Assembly: GCA_945903675.1 (NCBI GenBank)
Contig: CAMDOP010000060.1
Location: 1-13,611, forward strand
Length of the DNA: 13,611 nucleotides
Reading direction: 5' to 3'
DNA from: Crenothrix polyspora
GTDB taxonomy: Bacteria; Pseudomonadota; Gammaproteobacteria; Methylococcales; Methylomonadaceae
Part shown: one piece after another, positions 7,495 to 13,611 of the stretch
How the letters are laid out: each line of letters opens with the position of its first letter
How positions within the stretch are numbered: position 1 is the first letter of the stretch
Translations under genes and position numbers: made by a program
Notes under the pieces: model-generated
What the model was told of the DNA's origin: nothing
Database searches by the model: none
Seen by the model: the letters and a program-made list of their open reading frames with translations, nothing else

Positions 7495-8565
7495 TTAAGA
7501 CGATGCTATGACAGATTCAGATTTATTAATAAGCTCTGCCCAATCTCTCCATATAGAAATAAGCACCGCCATCAACGCTGGCCCCAAAAACAAACCTAAC
7601 AAACCAAAACATTCCATACCCCCAAATATACCTAACAAGGTCCATATAAAAGGTAATTGCACCGCCTTACCAATAAGAACTGGACGCACGTAATTGTCAG
7701 CGATCAGCGTTAGTATCATGCCGTAGACGAATAAACCACTACCTAACATAGTTTCTCCATTAACAATTAACACCACCGCACAACTCGTAAAGATTAATTT
7801 TGCCGCATAAGGAATCATGGCAAAAATGCCAGTTATAGCACCTAACATGGCAGGATGACTTAAACCGACCAACGCATAAGCCCCTCCCAATAAAAGCCCC
7901 TTAGCCAAGCCTATTAGTAATAAGCCATTGACCGTAGAACGCAAAGTCGCTGTGGCATGATCGATGTAGCGTAAGCTTTGCGTACCGAATATATGATGAT
8001 GGCTGCTTATCGTCTTTTGGGCTAGATATGCGCCATATTGATAAACACTAGACAAGGCTACGAGTAAGATAAAAAAACCAAAAAAATAATGTAGTAAATG
8101 TCCAGCAATATGTTGACTATAAGCACCCGCATTACTGGTACTTAACCACTGCATGAAGTCATGATGGGCTGTAGAGCTGCTGAGTAAGGTTACCCAACTT
8201 TGTTGTAGCCATATCCCGACAACAGGCAGTGAAGTCAACCAAACTGGCGGCGGAATATTGATGCTTTTCACATCACTAAGTAATTGAGAAAGTGATTGAG
8301 CCTCTTGAGCTAGGCGCAGTAAACCGTAGCTCAATGGTGCCAAAATAATAAAGGCTATTAATAAAGTTAATAGCCAAGCAGCCCAATTTAATTTTCCTTG
8401 TCCAGTATTACCCTTTAATAATCGTTGATAAAGCGGCCAAGTACAAATACCTAATACCAGCGACCAAGCTAAATAGCTTAGGTAACTGTGTAAAACCCAG
8501 ACACCTAAGCATAATAAAATAAAAGCACCAATGAATCTGGCACGAGCTTGCAGGGTAAATGACAT
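7495..8565 (-). CDS. AI-2E family transporter (membrane permease)
   Basis: A 356-residue inner-membrane protein of the AI-2E/YdiK/PerM family. About eight hydrophobic segments are visible: two near the N-terminus (11-45), one at 62-85, one at 158-180 and the C-terminal block 213-335. The family's conserved C-terminal signature is present: LIADNYVRPVLIGKAVQLP (287-305), LLGIFGGMECFGLLGLFLGP (310-329) and a final IWRDW. A central soluble segment (about 86-157) separates the halves. Family members include autoinducer-2 exporters and Na+/H+ antiporters, so transport is likely but the substrate is unknown. The start is ATG 8565 with no strong Shine-Dalgarno. The gene stands alone, flanked by inverted copies of a dispersed repeat. 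Confidence 0.9.
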   Translation of the reverse strand: MSFTLQARARFIGAFILLCLGVWVLHSYLSYLAWSLVLGICTWPLYQRLLKGNTGQGKLNWAAWLLTLLIAFIILAPLSYGLLRLAQEAQSLSQLLSDVKSINIPPPVWLTSLPVVGIWLQQSWVTLLSSSTAHHDFMQWLSTSNAGAYSQHIAGHLLHYFFGFFILLVALSSVYQYGAYLAQKTISSHHHIFGTQSLRYIDHATATLRSTVNGLLLIGLAKGLLLGGAYALVGLSHPAMLGAITGIFAMIPYAAKLIFTSCAVVLIVNGETMLGSGLFVYGMILTLIADNYVRPVLIGKAVQLPFIWTLLGIFGGMECFGLLGLFLGPALMAVLISIWRDWAELINKSESVIASS

Positions 8566-8716
8566 AATAATTAACTAAAGGTAATAGTGGTTATCTAGTA
8601 AATCGAGTACTAACTAAGAATAGTCATTAACTGATGCTACTTGGTCGCAACGATTTATAAAAAACACATAATGAGGTCGCTATCGCGACGATCTGTTAAT
8701 CGGGCTCTCGCGCCCG

Positions 8717-8844
8717 AAGGCGGCTCGATTGCCGCTTCTTCCTGCGCTCCTCGGTTTTGTCGGGGCTTCGGGCTAATCCCAACAAAACCTGCGGTGCTCG
8801 GCGCGGCAAACGAGAGTAAAACAACGTTACTGCGTAACATCAGT
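8717..8844 (+). repeat. Dispersed intergenic repeat, copy B
   Basis: Inverted homologue of copy A at 7061-7202. It contains hairpins GCGGC-tcgatt-GCCGC and, at its end, GTTAC-TGC-GTAAC (8826-8838). That last hairpin is just outside the phoH stop (8849-8847) and may mark the 3' end of the phoH transcript. Adjacent hairpins GTCGC-tatc-GCGAC and TCGGGC-tctcgc-GCCCGA at about 8676-8716 lie outside the shared part. Open reading frames on both strands across this repeat are best read as chance. Confidence 0.85.
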
Positions 8845-8846
8845 CA

Positions 8847-9605
8847 TTAATTGGCATAAGCTCTAAGCACTTCTTTGACGATGCCTGAACGCACAACATC
8901 ATCAATGCCAAACTCTACAACACTGACTTTTTTGGTATGTTTGAGACGATGGACTGCATCAGCAAGCCCAGATTGCATGGCAATATCTTTCTGCTCTATA
9001 TCGCCATCGATAATCACTTTACAGTTTTCACCTATGCGCGTTAAAAAAAGTTTCATCTGAGTTGGCGTGGTGTTTTGTGCCTCATCTAATATAGCCCAAC
9101 AATTCTTAAAGGTTTGGCCGCGCATAAAAGCTAGAGGTGTTGCACAGATTCGTTTGTGCTTTATGAGGTAATCAACTTGTGAGCGCCCTAGACGGTCATT
9201 AAAAATTTGTCTAAACGGTTCAATGTAAGGTGCGTATTTGTCTTCGAGCTCACCGGGAATAAAGCCAAATTTTTCACCCGCTTCAACACCCGGCCGAGTT
9301 AGAAAAATACGCTCAATCTTTTTTTCTCTTAAGAGATCTGCGGCAAGTCCTGCTACTACATAACTTTTTCCAGTACCCGCTGGCCCTATACCAAAGGTAA
9401 TGATGTTTTCCATAATAGCGTTCATATAAACGCCTTGTGCTTTGGTCAACGGCGCTATAGGCTCATAGACTCTTCTTTCTGTTCTAAAATCAACAAGGTC
9501 AAGCAACTCAAACTCTTCAGACGCGCTGTTATTTGCAATATTGCGGCGACTTCTACGATTAAACACTTCTTTTTCGTAACTTTTAATGGCATTTTTTCTT
9601 GGCAT
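8847..9605 (-). CDS. phoH: PhoH-family ATPase (phosphate-starvation-inducible type)
   Basis: A 252-residue P-loop ATPase from ATG 9605, predicted cytoplasmic. Walker A is GPAGTGKS (74-81) and Walker B is AILDEAQN (171-178); FLTRPGVEAGEKFGF, MRGQTF and FLTRIGENCKVIIDGDIEQ are conserved PhoH blocks. The C-terminal FGIDDVVRSGIVKEVLRAY resembles the E. coli PhoH tail rather than YbeZ/PhoH2. The N-terminal 50 residues are basic and variable. An upstream in-frame TTG at 9611 is excluded because an AGGAGA ribosome-binding site ends 7 nt before the ATG but only 1 nt before the TTG. PhoH proteins bind ATP and have been linked to RNA metabolism; the exact role is unsettled. It lies 88 nt downstream of the glycosyltransferase on the same strand and may belong to that operon. 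Confidence 0.92.
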   Translation of the reverse strand: MPRKNAIKSYEKEVFNRRSRRNIANNSASEEFELLDLVDFRTERRVYEPIAPLTKAQGVYMNAIMENIITFGIGPAGTGKSYVVAGLAADLLREKKIERIFLTRPGVEAGEKFGFIPGELEDKYAPYIEPFRQIFNDRLGRSQVDYLIKHKRICATPLAFMRGQTFKNCWAILDEAQNTTPTQMKLFLTRIGENCKVIIDGDIEQKDIAMQSGLADAVHRLKHTKKVSVVEFGIDDVVRSGIVKEVLRAYAN

Positions 9606-9612
9606 TGACAAG

Positions 9613-9618
9613 TCTCCT
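9613..9618 (-). promoter_or_regulatory. Ribosome-binding site that fixes the phoH start
   Basis: AGGAGA on the minus strand is the strongest Shine-Dalgarno in the window and is spaced 7 nt from ATG 9605. Confidence 0.8.
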
Positions 9619-9693
9619 AGTTATTAATTTAAGAATCAGACAGAATTTTTACCTATAATTTACTTTTAAAAGGGATGTTTAAATTTGAGCAGA

Positions 9694-10734
9694 TTAAAGC
9701 TTAATATGCTCAACGTTGACGGTATTCCAAATAGACTCAATAAAATCAGCATCCATTTTAGGCATTCCGTCTTGTATCCATTGCACCAAGACTTTGGCAA
9801 TATTTGGATAACTGATGTGTATAGCCTTATCATCCTGCAGCCAATGTTTAATCACAGAAGCATCCAGATCATTCATGGTGTGACCATAGCCCAATTGCTT
9901 TAAAGCCGCAGCATTTGAGATTTGTTCCATTTGTGCATGCAGGGGTTTAGCGAGAATCTTTTTACCTAATTGCAAAGCTTCGCTAGCTAACTCAAAACCC
10001 GCATTGCTGATAATACCAGCGCTATCATATAAATCTTTTTGAAAAGCATCACGAGATAATGGATTGATCACAATGTGTGCAAAAGTAGATTCGACCACCA
10101 CAGGTGCATAAACATGAAAACTAAAATCAGTAAAAGGGGCTAATAACGCGACAACTTCGTTCTGATCTTCAAAAGGAAGATAAACAATGATTTTATTTTT
10201 AATGATGCTTTTAGGTGTTTCAGGAGTATCAATAACAGGAGGCAAGATAGGCTGGCCAAAATGATGCCAATGCAAACCTACGCCAGTATGAGCAGGCGCA
10301 AAGTATTTCATGACTTGATTAGCAATAGGATCAGAACCTGCCCTTGGAATATCATGATTAAAGGCATATTGATGACCGATACCGAGCACCGTTCTTTTTT
10401 GTTTTCTGCCGGCCCACGAAGTAACAGGCTCAAAATCACTGATGACTAAATCATAACCACTTAAATCTAACGAATTAATATCATTTAATAAGGTACGTGG
10501 CTGCGCTTGTAATGCCGTTTTTAAGTAATTAACCTGACCTTTATGCGTATTAAACGTTAAGCCGGTACGTACTTGATAATCGTTAAAGATTTCCATCTCA
10601 AAATATTGGTCGGCAGGCCTACCTGTAAATTGAAAGTCAACATCAATACCTGCGGCAAAGAGTTCTTTGGCCATGACTCTGGCGCGAGTAATGTGACCGT
10701 TACCGGTTCCTTGTACGCCATAAAAAATCTTCAT
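9694..10734 (-). CDS. GT-B glycosyltransferase, MJ1255/VC2487 family
   Basis: A 346-residue predicted GT-B glycosyltransferase without signal peptide or membrane helix, so cytoplasmic or membrane-peripheral. The N-terminal Rossmann half starts MKIFYGVQGTGNGHITRA, a glycine-rich acceptor-side loop like that of MurG and the diacylglycerol glycosyltransferases. It also has DLVISDFEPV (95-104) and GIGHQYAF (118-125). The C-terminal half has SNAGFELASEALQLGKKIL (243-261) and KPLHAQMEQISNAAAL (263-278), the nucleotide-sugar donor site with the Glu-Gln pair. The family is widespread but its substrate is not established, to my knowledge. The ATG overlaps the PAP2 stop by 4 nt (ATGA), so the two are translationally coupled. 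That pairing, and the Pho box upstream, suggest that the acceptor is a lipid. Confidence 0.85.
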   Translation of the reverse strand: MKIFYGVQGTGNGHITRARVMAKELFAAGIDVDFQFTGRPADQYFEMEIFNDYQVRTGLTFNTHKGQVNYLKTALQAQPRTLLNDINSLDLSGYDLVISDFEPVTSWAGRKQKRTVLGIGHQYAFNHDIPRAGSDPIANQVMKYFAPAHTGVGLHWHHFGQPILPPVIDTPETPKSIIKNKIIVYLPFEDQNEVVALLAPFTDFSFHVYAPVVVESTFAHIVINPLSRDAFQKDLYDSAGIISNAGFELASEALQLGKKILAKPLHAQMEQISNAAALKQLGYGHTMNDLDASVIKHWLQDDKAIHISYPNIAKVLVQWIQDGMPKMDADFIESIWNTVNVEHIKL

Positions 10735-11249
10735 ATTTGCCCTAAACTAAAAATTGCAATGCTGATGCCTAACAAAGAACCTGCCAAAATATCTGTAGGG
10801 AAATGCACGCCCAAGACCACTCGCGAGCAACCCACTAAAAATGCCCAAGCATAAAGCAGCATCATTAAAGGAGGGAAATAATAACTGAGTAAGGTCGCCA
10901 TCATAAAGGCAGCCGAGGTGTGCCCAGATGGAAAGCTGAATTGATCAGAGGGAATAATAACACTATGGAAGTTTTCTAAGGCAGCCTGAGGACGATTGCG
11001 CTTTAAACCTTTTTTAAGTATCAAGTACACGGGGCGTTCTATTAGAAAAGCCAATAAAATAGCTTGTAAGCAACCACTACTAGGGCCTTCATAGGCATAC
11101 AAAACGGCAGCGATTAAGACATAGAAGAGACCGTCACCCGTTTTTGATAGGTAGCGACAAAACTCGATTAAAGCGCTGTGTACACGCCTATTAAATACCC
11201 AAGTAAAGATAAAAACATCATATTTATGAATGGATGCGAACAGTTTCAT
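10731..11249 (-). CDS. PAP2-family membrane phosphatase
   Basis: A 172-residue integral membrane phosphatase of the PAP2/lipid phosphate phosphatase family. All three catalytic motifs are intact: K-x6-RP at 79-87 (KKGLKRNRP), PSGH at 107-110 and SR-x5-H-x3-D at 142-153 (Ser142, Arg143, His149, Asp153). Hydrophobic segments lie at about 41-53, 60-78, 113-125, 128-141 and 154-168. Known substrates of the family are phosphatidate, phosphatidylglycerol phosphate and undecaprenyl diphosphate; the sequence does not choose between them. The start is ATG 11249, with GGAGT (11259-11255) 5 nt upstream. It is the first gene of an operon with the glycosyltransferase (4-nt overlap) and probably phoH, behind a well-matched Pho box. 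Confidence 0.9.
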   Translation of the reverse strand: MKLFASIHKYDVFIFTWVFNRRVHSALIEFCRYLSKTGDGLFYVLIAAVLYAYEGPSSGCLQAILLAFLIERPVYLILKKGLKRNRPQAALENFHSVIIPSDQFSFPSGHTSAAFMMATLLSYYFPPLMMLLYAWAFLVGCSRVVLGVHFPTDILAGSLLGISIAIFSLGQI

Positions 11250-11349
11250 AGCTTACTCCAAGACTAGTCAGGGCGCTGCAATGACGGCGATTAGCGCTTG
11301 ATATAACTAGCGTTTTCTCGACAACCCTTTTACAGCTATTTTCTTGTAA

Positions 11350-11383
11350 AGAATAAAACTGTACTGTGACAGTTACATGAACG
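11350..11383 (-). promoter_or_regulatory. Pho box and -10 upstream of the PAP2-glycosyltransferase-phoH operon
   Basis: On the minus strand the 18-mer CGTTCATGTAACTGTCAC (11383-11366) agrees with CTGTCATAWAWCTGTCAY at 15 of 18 positions, better than the pstS box. TATTCT (11355-11350) follows after exactly 10 nt, the same -10 sequence and spacing as at pstS. The predicted transcript start near 11343 leaves a leader of about 95 nt, which contains a possible GCGCT/AGCGC hairpin at 11273-11297. Confidence 0.7.
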
Positions 11384-11426
11384 TTGCTTTAAGGTTGTGT
11401 GACAGCCTAAGAAAGCTGTGACAGCT
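11363..11426. promoter_or_regulatory. Three TGTGACAG motifs, two inside perfect palindromes
   Basis: TGTGACAG occurs at 11365-11372, 11398-11405 and 11417-11424. The first is the centre of ACTGTGACAGT (11363-11373), the third of AGCTGTGACAGCT (11414-11426), both perfect odd-length palindromes. Spacings are 33 and 19 bp. On the minus strand each contains CTGTCAC, a PhoB half-site; they might instead be operators for a dimeric repressor. Confidence 0.5.
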
Positions 11427-11480
11427 AAACTTGGTCATATTTCAGTGTAAGCTCTTATTTACTATCTCGCTTTAAGTTGA

Positions 11481-11680
11481 TTTCATCTCAACAATTTTTT
11501 TCTACGCTGATTATCTTTTTTTCAAGCTCAACAATTTTTTTCTACGCCGATTATCTTTTTTTCAAGCTCAATAAATTTTTTCCGCGCCGATTATCTTTTT
11601 TTTAAGCTCAATAAATTTTTTCCATGCTGATTAACGTTTTTTTAAGCTCAATAAATTTTTTCCATGATGATTAACGTTTT
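11481..11680. repeat. Five 40-bp tandem repeats with paired T-tracts
   Basis: Five contiguous units begin at 11481, 11521, 11561, 11601 and 11641, each exactly 40 bp. Each has the core CTCAAYAA-T-run-C, then a CGCTGATTATC or ATGCTGATTAACG type segment, then a second T-run. Units 2-3 and 4-5 are most alike, which suggests successive duplication; unit 1 has a changed left edge. T-tracts recur about every 19-22 bp, so the array may be intrinsically bent. It fills the space between the two divergent promoters. No stretch of coding quality is seen. Confidence 0.92.
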
Positions 11681-11735
11681 CTCATCGCCTTAAGTTTTCA
11701 AATTTCGGCATTTACTTGTCTGTAGCAAACGAAAT

Positions 11736-11778
11736 TTGTCGCCCGCTTGTCATAGTGCTGTGTTATAAAGCATACAAT
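11736..11778 (+). promoter_or_regulatory. Candidate triple PhoB half-site and -10 upstream of the porin
   Basis: TTGTCGC (11736), TTGTCAT (11747) and CTGTGTT (11758) are three imperfect CTGTCAY half-sites at exact 11-bp steps on the plus strand. TACAAT (11773-11778) is a plausible -10, although 8 nt rather than 10 nt from the last half-site. Transcription would start about 20 nt before the ATG at 11805. The individual matches are 5-6 of 7, so support is moderate. Confidence 0.45.
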
Positions 11779-11804
11779 TTATTAATCCCCTACCATACAC
11801 GCCT

Positions 11805-13331
11805 ATGAAGTACCCTGCTCCACGCCCTCCCTATTGCTACGATGTGTTTGCAACAAAAAATCAGTTTAGCCTATTTAACTGGCACAATTATTTTATGATC
11901 CTGCTACTGGCTTTCACCAGCTTATCGCTAACGGCACAGGCTGAAAATTTTCCCAATTTAAACAATGATGACGATTTCTCGTTGATGGGCGCCTTGGCGA
12001 AGCGTGATTGGCATAATATTGAAGATGAACGCTGGAATCTTTATACACAAGGGACTTATATCAGCAATTATCATCCCTCATTCCCAGCGGCTTATACTAA
12101 TTTAAAGGGTACACCCAACTCATTATCACCGAATGCAGAGCTAGGCTTTACGGCTTCGGTCACTTTTTATACCGGTGTTAAAGCTTGGAAAGGTGGTGAA
12201 TTTTATTTTGCCCCAGAGATGGTTTCTTTACTAGCTTTTTCAGAACTCAAGGGCATAGGCGGCGGCATTCCAAACTTCGAATTGCAAAAAAATGGTACAC
12301 AAAGCGCTAACTGGTATACCTCAAGAGCCATTTATCGACAAATATTTTCCTTGGGAGGTACTGAAAGTGCCGTTAACTCAGGCCCTATGCAATTAGCGGG
12401 AACAGCGACTAGTCGACGTTTTGTTTTTACTGCGGGTGCGTTTAGTATCCTTGATATCTTTGACAAGAATAGCTATGCAGGTGATTTACGTAGGCAATTC
12501 TCTAACATGGCCTTTATGACTCATGCTGCCTATGATTTTGGTGCCGATGCCCGTGGCTATACCTCAGGTTTTGCCGGTGAGTTATATTTTGATAACTGGG
12601 CTTTGCGCTTTGCACGAATTGCCGGCCCCTATGATCCTAATGAAATGTCTAGGAATCTTAATTTATGGAATAATTATGGCGATCAAATCGAACTTGAACA
12701 TAAACATGAGCTTTATGGCTTAGCCGGTGCAGTTAGGCTTTTAGGCTATAGAAACCAACAAAGATCAGCAAGCTTCAGTGACGCTATCGCTGCTTTTCAG
12801 ACTGATCCATCCGGCAAAAATGCAACGACTTGTACGAGCTATAATTATGATAATCCCAATGCCAATGCACCGGATCTTTGTTGGGCAAGAAAAGCCAATA
12901 TCAAAATGGGCATTGGTATCAATATAGAACAGAGTATTACCGAAGATATAGGTACTTTTTTTAGAGGCATGTATTCTGACGGTAAAACCGAAGTTTATTC
13001 TTATACCTCGGCTGATCGATCTCTATCTGTTGGCGCTATTATGAAAGGCACGCGCTGGGGACGACAAAAAGATTCTATCGGTTTAGGTTATGCAGTCAGT
13101 TGGATTTCACAAGAGCATGTAAAGTATCTAAGTATGGGCGGCATAGATGGCTTTATTGGTGACGGCGCCATAAATTACAAGCCTGAGCAGCTCGTTGATA
13201 TTTATTACCAATGGCATGCACTACCCTCGACGTGGATAACCCTAGATTATCAACATTTAGCCAATCCGGCATTTAATGCTGATCGTGGCCCAGTCGATAT
13301 TTTTAATGGCCGCGTGCATTTTGAGTTCTAA
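11805..13331 (+). CDS. OprB-like outer-membrane carbohydrate porin
   Basis: A 508-residue predicted outer-membrane beta-barrel of the carbohydrate-selective porin (OprB) type. The mature N-terminus follows AQA|ENFPN (cleavage after residue 46). It has alternating aromatic strands throughout, the family-like block SRNLNLWNNYGDQIELEH, repeated barrel patterns such as ELYGLAGAVRLLGYR, and a C-terminal Phe (GRVHFEF). The n-region is unusually long (30 residues before a hydrophobic MILLLAFTSL core); an internal ATG at 11895 would give a shorter signal but no basic residue, and neither start has a clear Shine-Dalgarno. Cysteines in TTCTSYNYDN and PDLCWARK could form a disulfide in one loop. It is divergent from the PAP2 operon and has Pho-box-like half-sites upstream. 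Substrate is unknown; the family includes glucose porins, and phosphate-linked expression would hint at organic-phosphate or sugar-phosphate uptake. Confidence 0.85.
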   Translation: MKYPAPRPPYCYDVFATKNQFSLFNWHNYFMILLLAFTSLSLTAQAENFPNLNNDDDFSLMGALAKRDWHNIEDERWNLYTQGTYISNYHPSFPAAYTNLKGTPNSLSPNAELGFTASVTFYTGVKAWKGGEFYFAPEMVSLLAFSELKGIGGGIPNFELQKNGTQSANWYTSRAIYRQIFSLGGTESAVNSGPMQLAGTATSRRFVFTAGAFSILDIFDKNSYAGDLRRQFSNMAFMTHAAYDFGADARGYTSGFAGELYFDNWALRFARIAGPYDPNEMSRNLNLWNNYGDQIELEHKHELYGLAGAVRLLGYRNQQRSASFSDAIAAFQTDPSGKNATTCTSYNYDNPNANAPDLCWARKANIKMGIGINIEQSITEDIGTFFRGMYSDGKTEVYSYTSADRSLSVGAIMKGTRWGRQKDSIGLGYAVSWISQEHVKYLSMGGIDGFIGDGAINYKPEQLVDIYYQWHALPSTWITLDYQHLANPAFNADRGPVDIFNGRVHFEF

Positions 13332-13341
13332 CAGTCTTCAT

Positions 13342-13472
13342 GTAGGTCGGGCACATGCTTTTCGTGCCCGACAATTAGAGTGTTAATGTAGGATTAATCT
13401 CGATTTAATAATCAATGTTCCACTATTGAATGCCTAAATGTCGGGCAACGATAAAACTGTTGCCCGACCTTG
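13342..13472. repeat. REPIN-like inverted pair of REP hairpins
   Basis: GTAG (13342-13345) precedes a perfect 9-bp hairpin, GTCGGGCAC/GTGCCCGAC (13346-13354 and 13364-13372). A second perfect 10-bp hairpin, GTCGGGCAAC/GTTGCCCGAC (13440-13449 and 13459-13468), is in opposite orientation with a CAAG head (13472-13469). Two related REPs in inverted orientation with a short spacer match the REPIN layout. The first hairpin starts 14 nt after the porin stop, has no T-run, and may protect or end the porin mRNA. Confidence 0.75.
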
Positions 13473-13611
13473 TATGATCAAAATTAATATATTACTAAAA
13501 GATCAAGTAAGCTTTAACCGTTTATTGGGAGGCCGTCCCACCCTTAGGACTAGTTATTAATTTAATTAGAGCCTGTGATGTAGATTGGCCCCCGCCCTAT
13601 TCACCCATACC
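13473..13611. other. Gene-free right end, nothing firmly identified
   Basis: After the REPIN there is AT-rich sequence, a small palindrome TGGGA-ggccg-TCCCA (13526-13540), and a shift to GC-rich sequence near 13590. It may be the edge of another repeat or insertion sequence, but the window ends before this can be judged. Confidence 0.3.

Noticed and set aside
7061..8844. Composite transposon carrying the AI-2E gene
   Set aside because: No transposase is present, the repeats have diverged and no target duplication is seen outside them.
8641..8850. Open reading frames of 61-69 codons on both strands across repeat copy B, and a 64-codon frame at 6975-7169 across copy A
   Set aside because: They lie within a dispersed GC-rich repeat, are open on both strands, have no ribosome-binding sites and differ between the copies in a non-coding manner.
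11481..11680. CRISPR-like array or iterons
   Set aside because: The units are contiguous with no spacers, 40 is far longer than usual iterons, and no rep or cas genes are present.
13526..13611. Left end of an insertion sequence
   Set aside because: A small palindrome and a GC shift are suggestive, but no terminal repeat partner or transposase can be seen before the window ends.

Overview
The window looks like chromosomal DNA of an AT-rich (roughly 40% GC by eye) gammaproteobacterium. The basis is the long proteobacterial type of PstC with a large N-terminal periplasmic domain, a PhoH that resembles the E. coli protein, a MJ1255/VC2487-type glycosyltransferase, an OprB-like porin, and intergenic REP-type palindromes of a style common in this class. 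Genus or family cannot be fixed from the sequence. There are no rRNA or tRNA genes, no CRISPR array and no transposase gene.

Layout. Positions 1-3283 (minus strand) hold a phosphate-uptake start: sixA, then pstS behind its own Pho box, an intrinsic terminator, and pstC, which runs off the left edge. Positions 3440-6896 (plus strand) hold a CYTH-like/CHAD protein, an M14 zinc carboxypeptidase-like protein and an alpha/beta hydrolase; the last two overlap by 8 nt. Positions 6897-8846 are rich in repeats: REP-like palindromes, a 121-bp MITE with perfect 18-bp terminal inverted repeats and an 11-bp target duplication, and two inverted copies of a 130-140 bp repeat on either side of an AI-2E family membrane protein gene. 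Positions 8847-11249 (minus strand) hold PAP2 phosphatase, GT-B glycosyltransferase and phoH. Positions 11250-11804 are a divergent control region with Pho-box-like sites at both ends and five 40-bp tandem repeats between them. Positions 11805-13331 hold the porin, followed by a REPIN-like pair of hairpins.

How it works together. The theme is phosphate limitation. Pho-box-like sequences with correctly phased CTGTCAY half-sites lie upstream of pstS, of the PAP2-GT-phoH operon and, less certainly, of the CHAD gene and the porin. SixA and CHAD (a polyphosphate-binding domain) sit beside the phosphate transporter. The most interesting inference is that a lipid phosphatase and a glycosyltransferase, in one operon with phoH behind a 15/18 Pho box, form a phosphate-starvation lipid-remodelling unit that replaces phospholipid with glycolipid. 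This is a hypothesis from context and motifs, not something the sequence proves.
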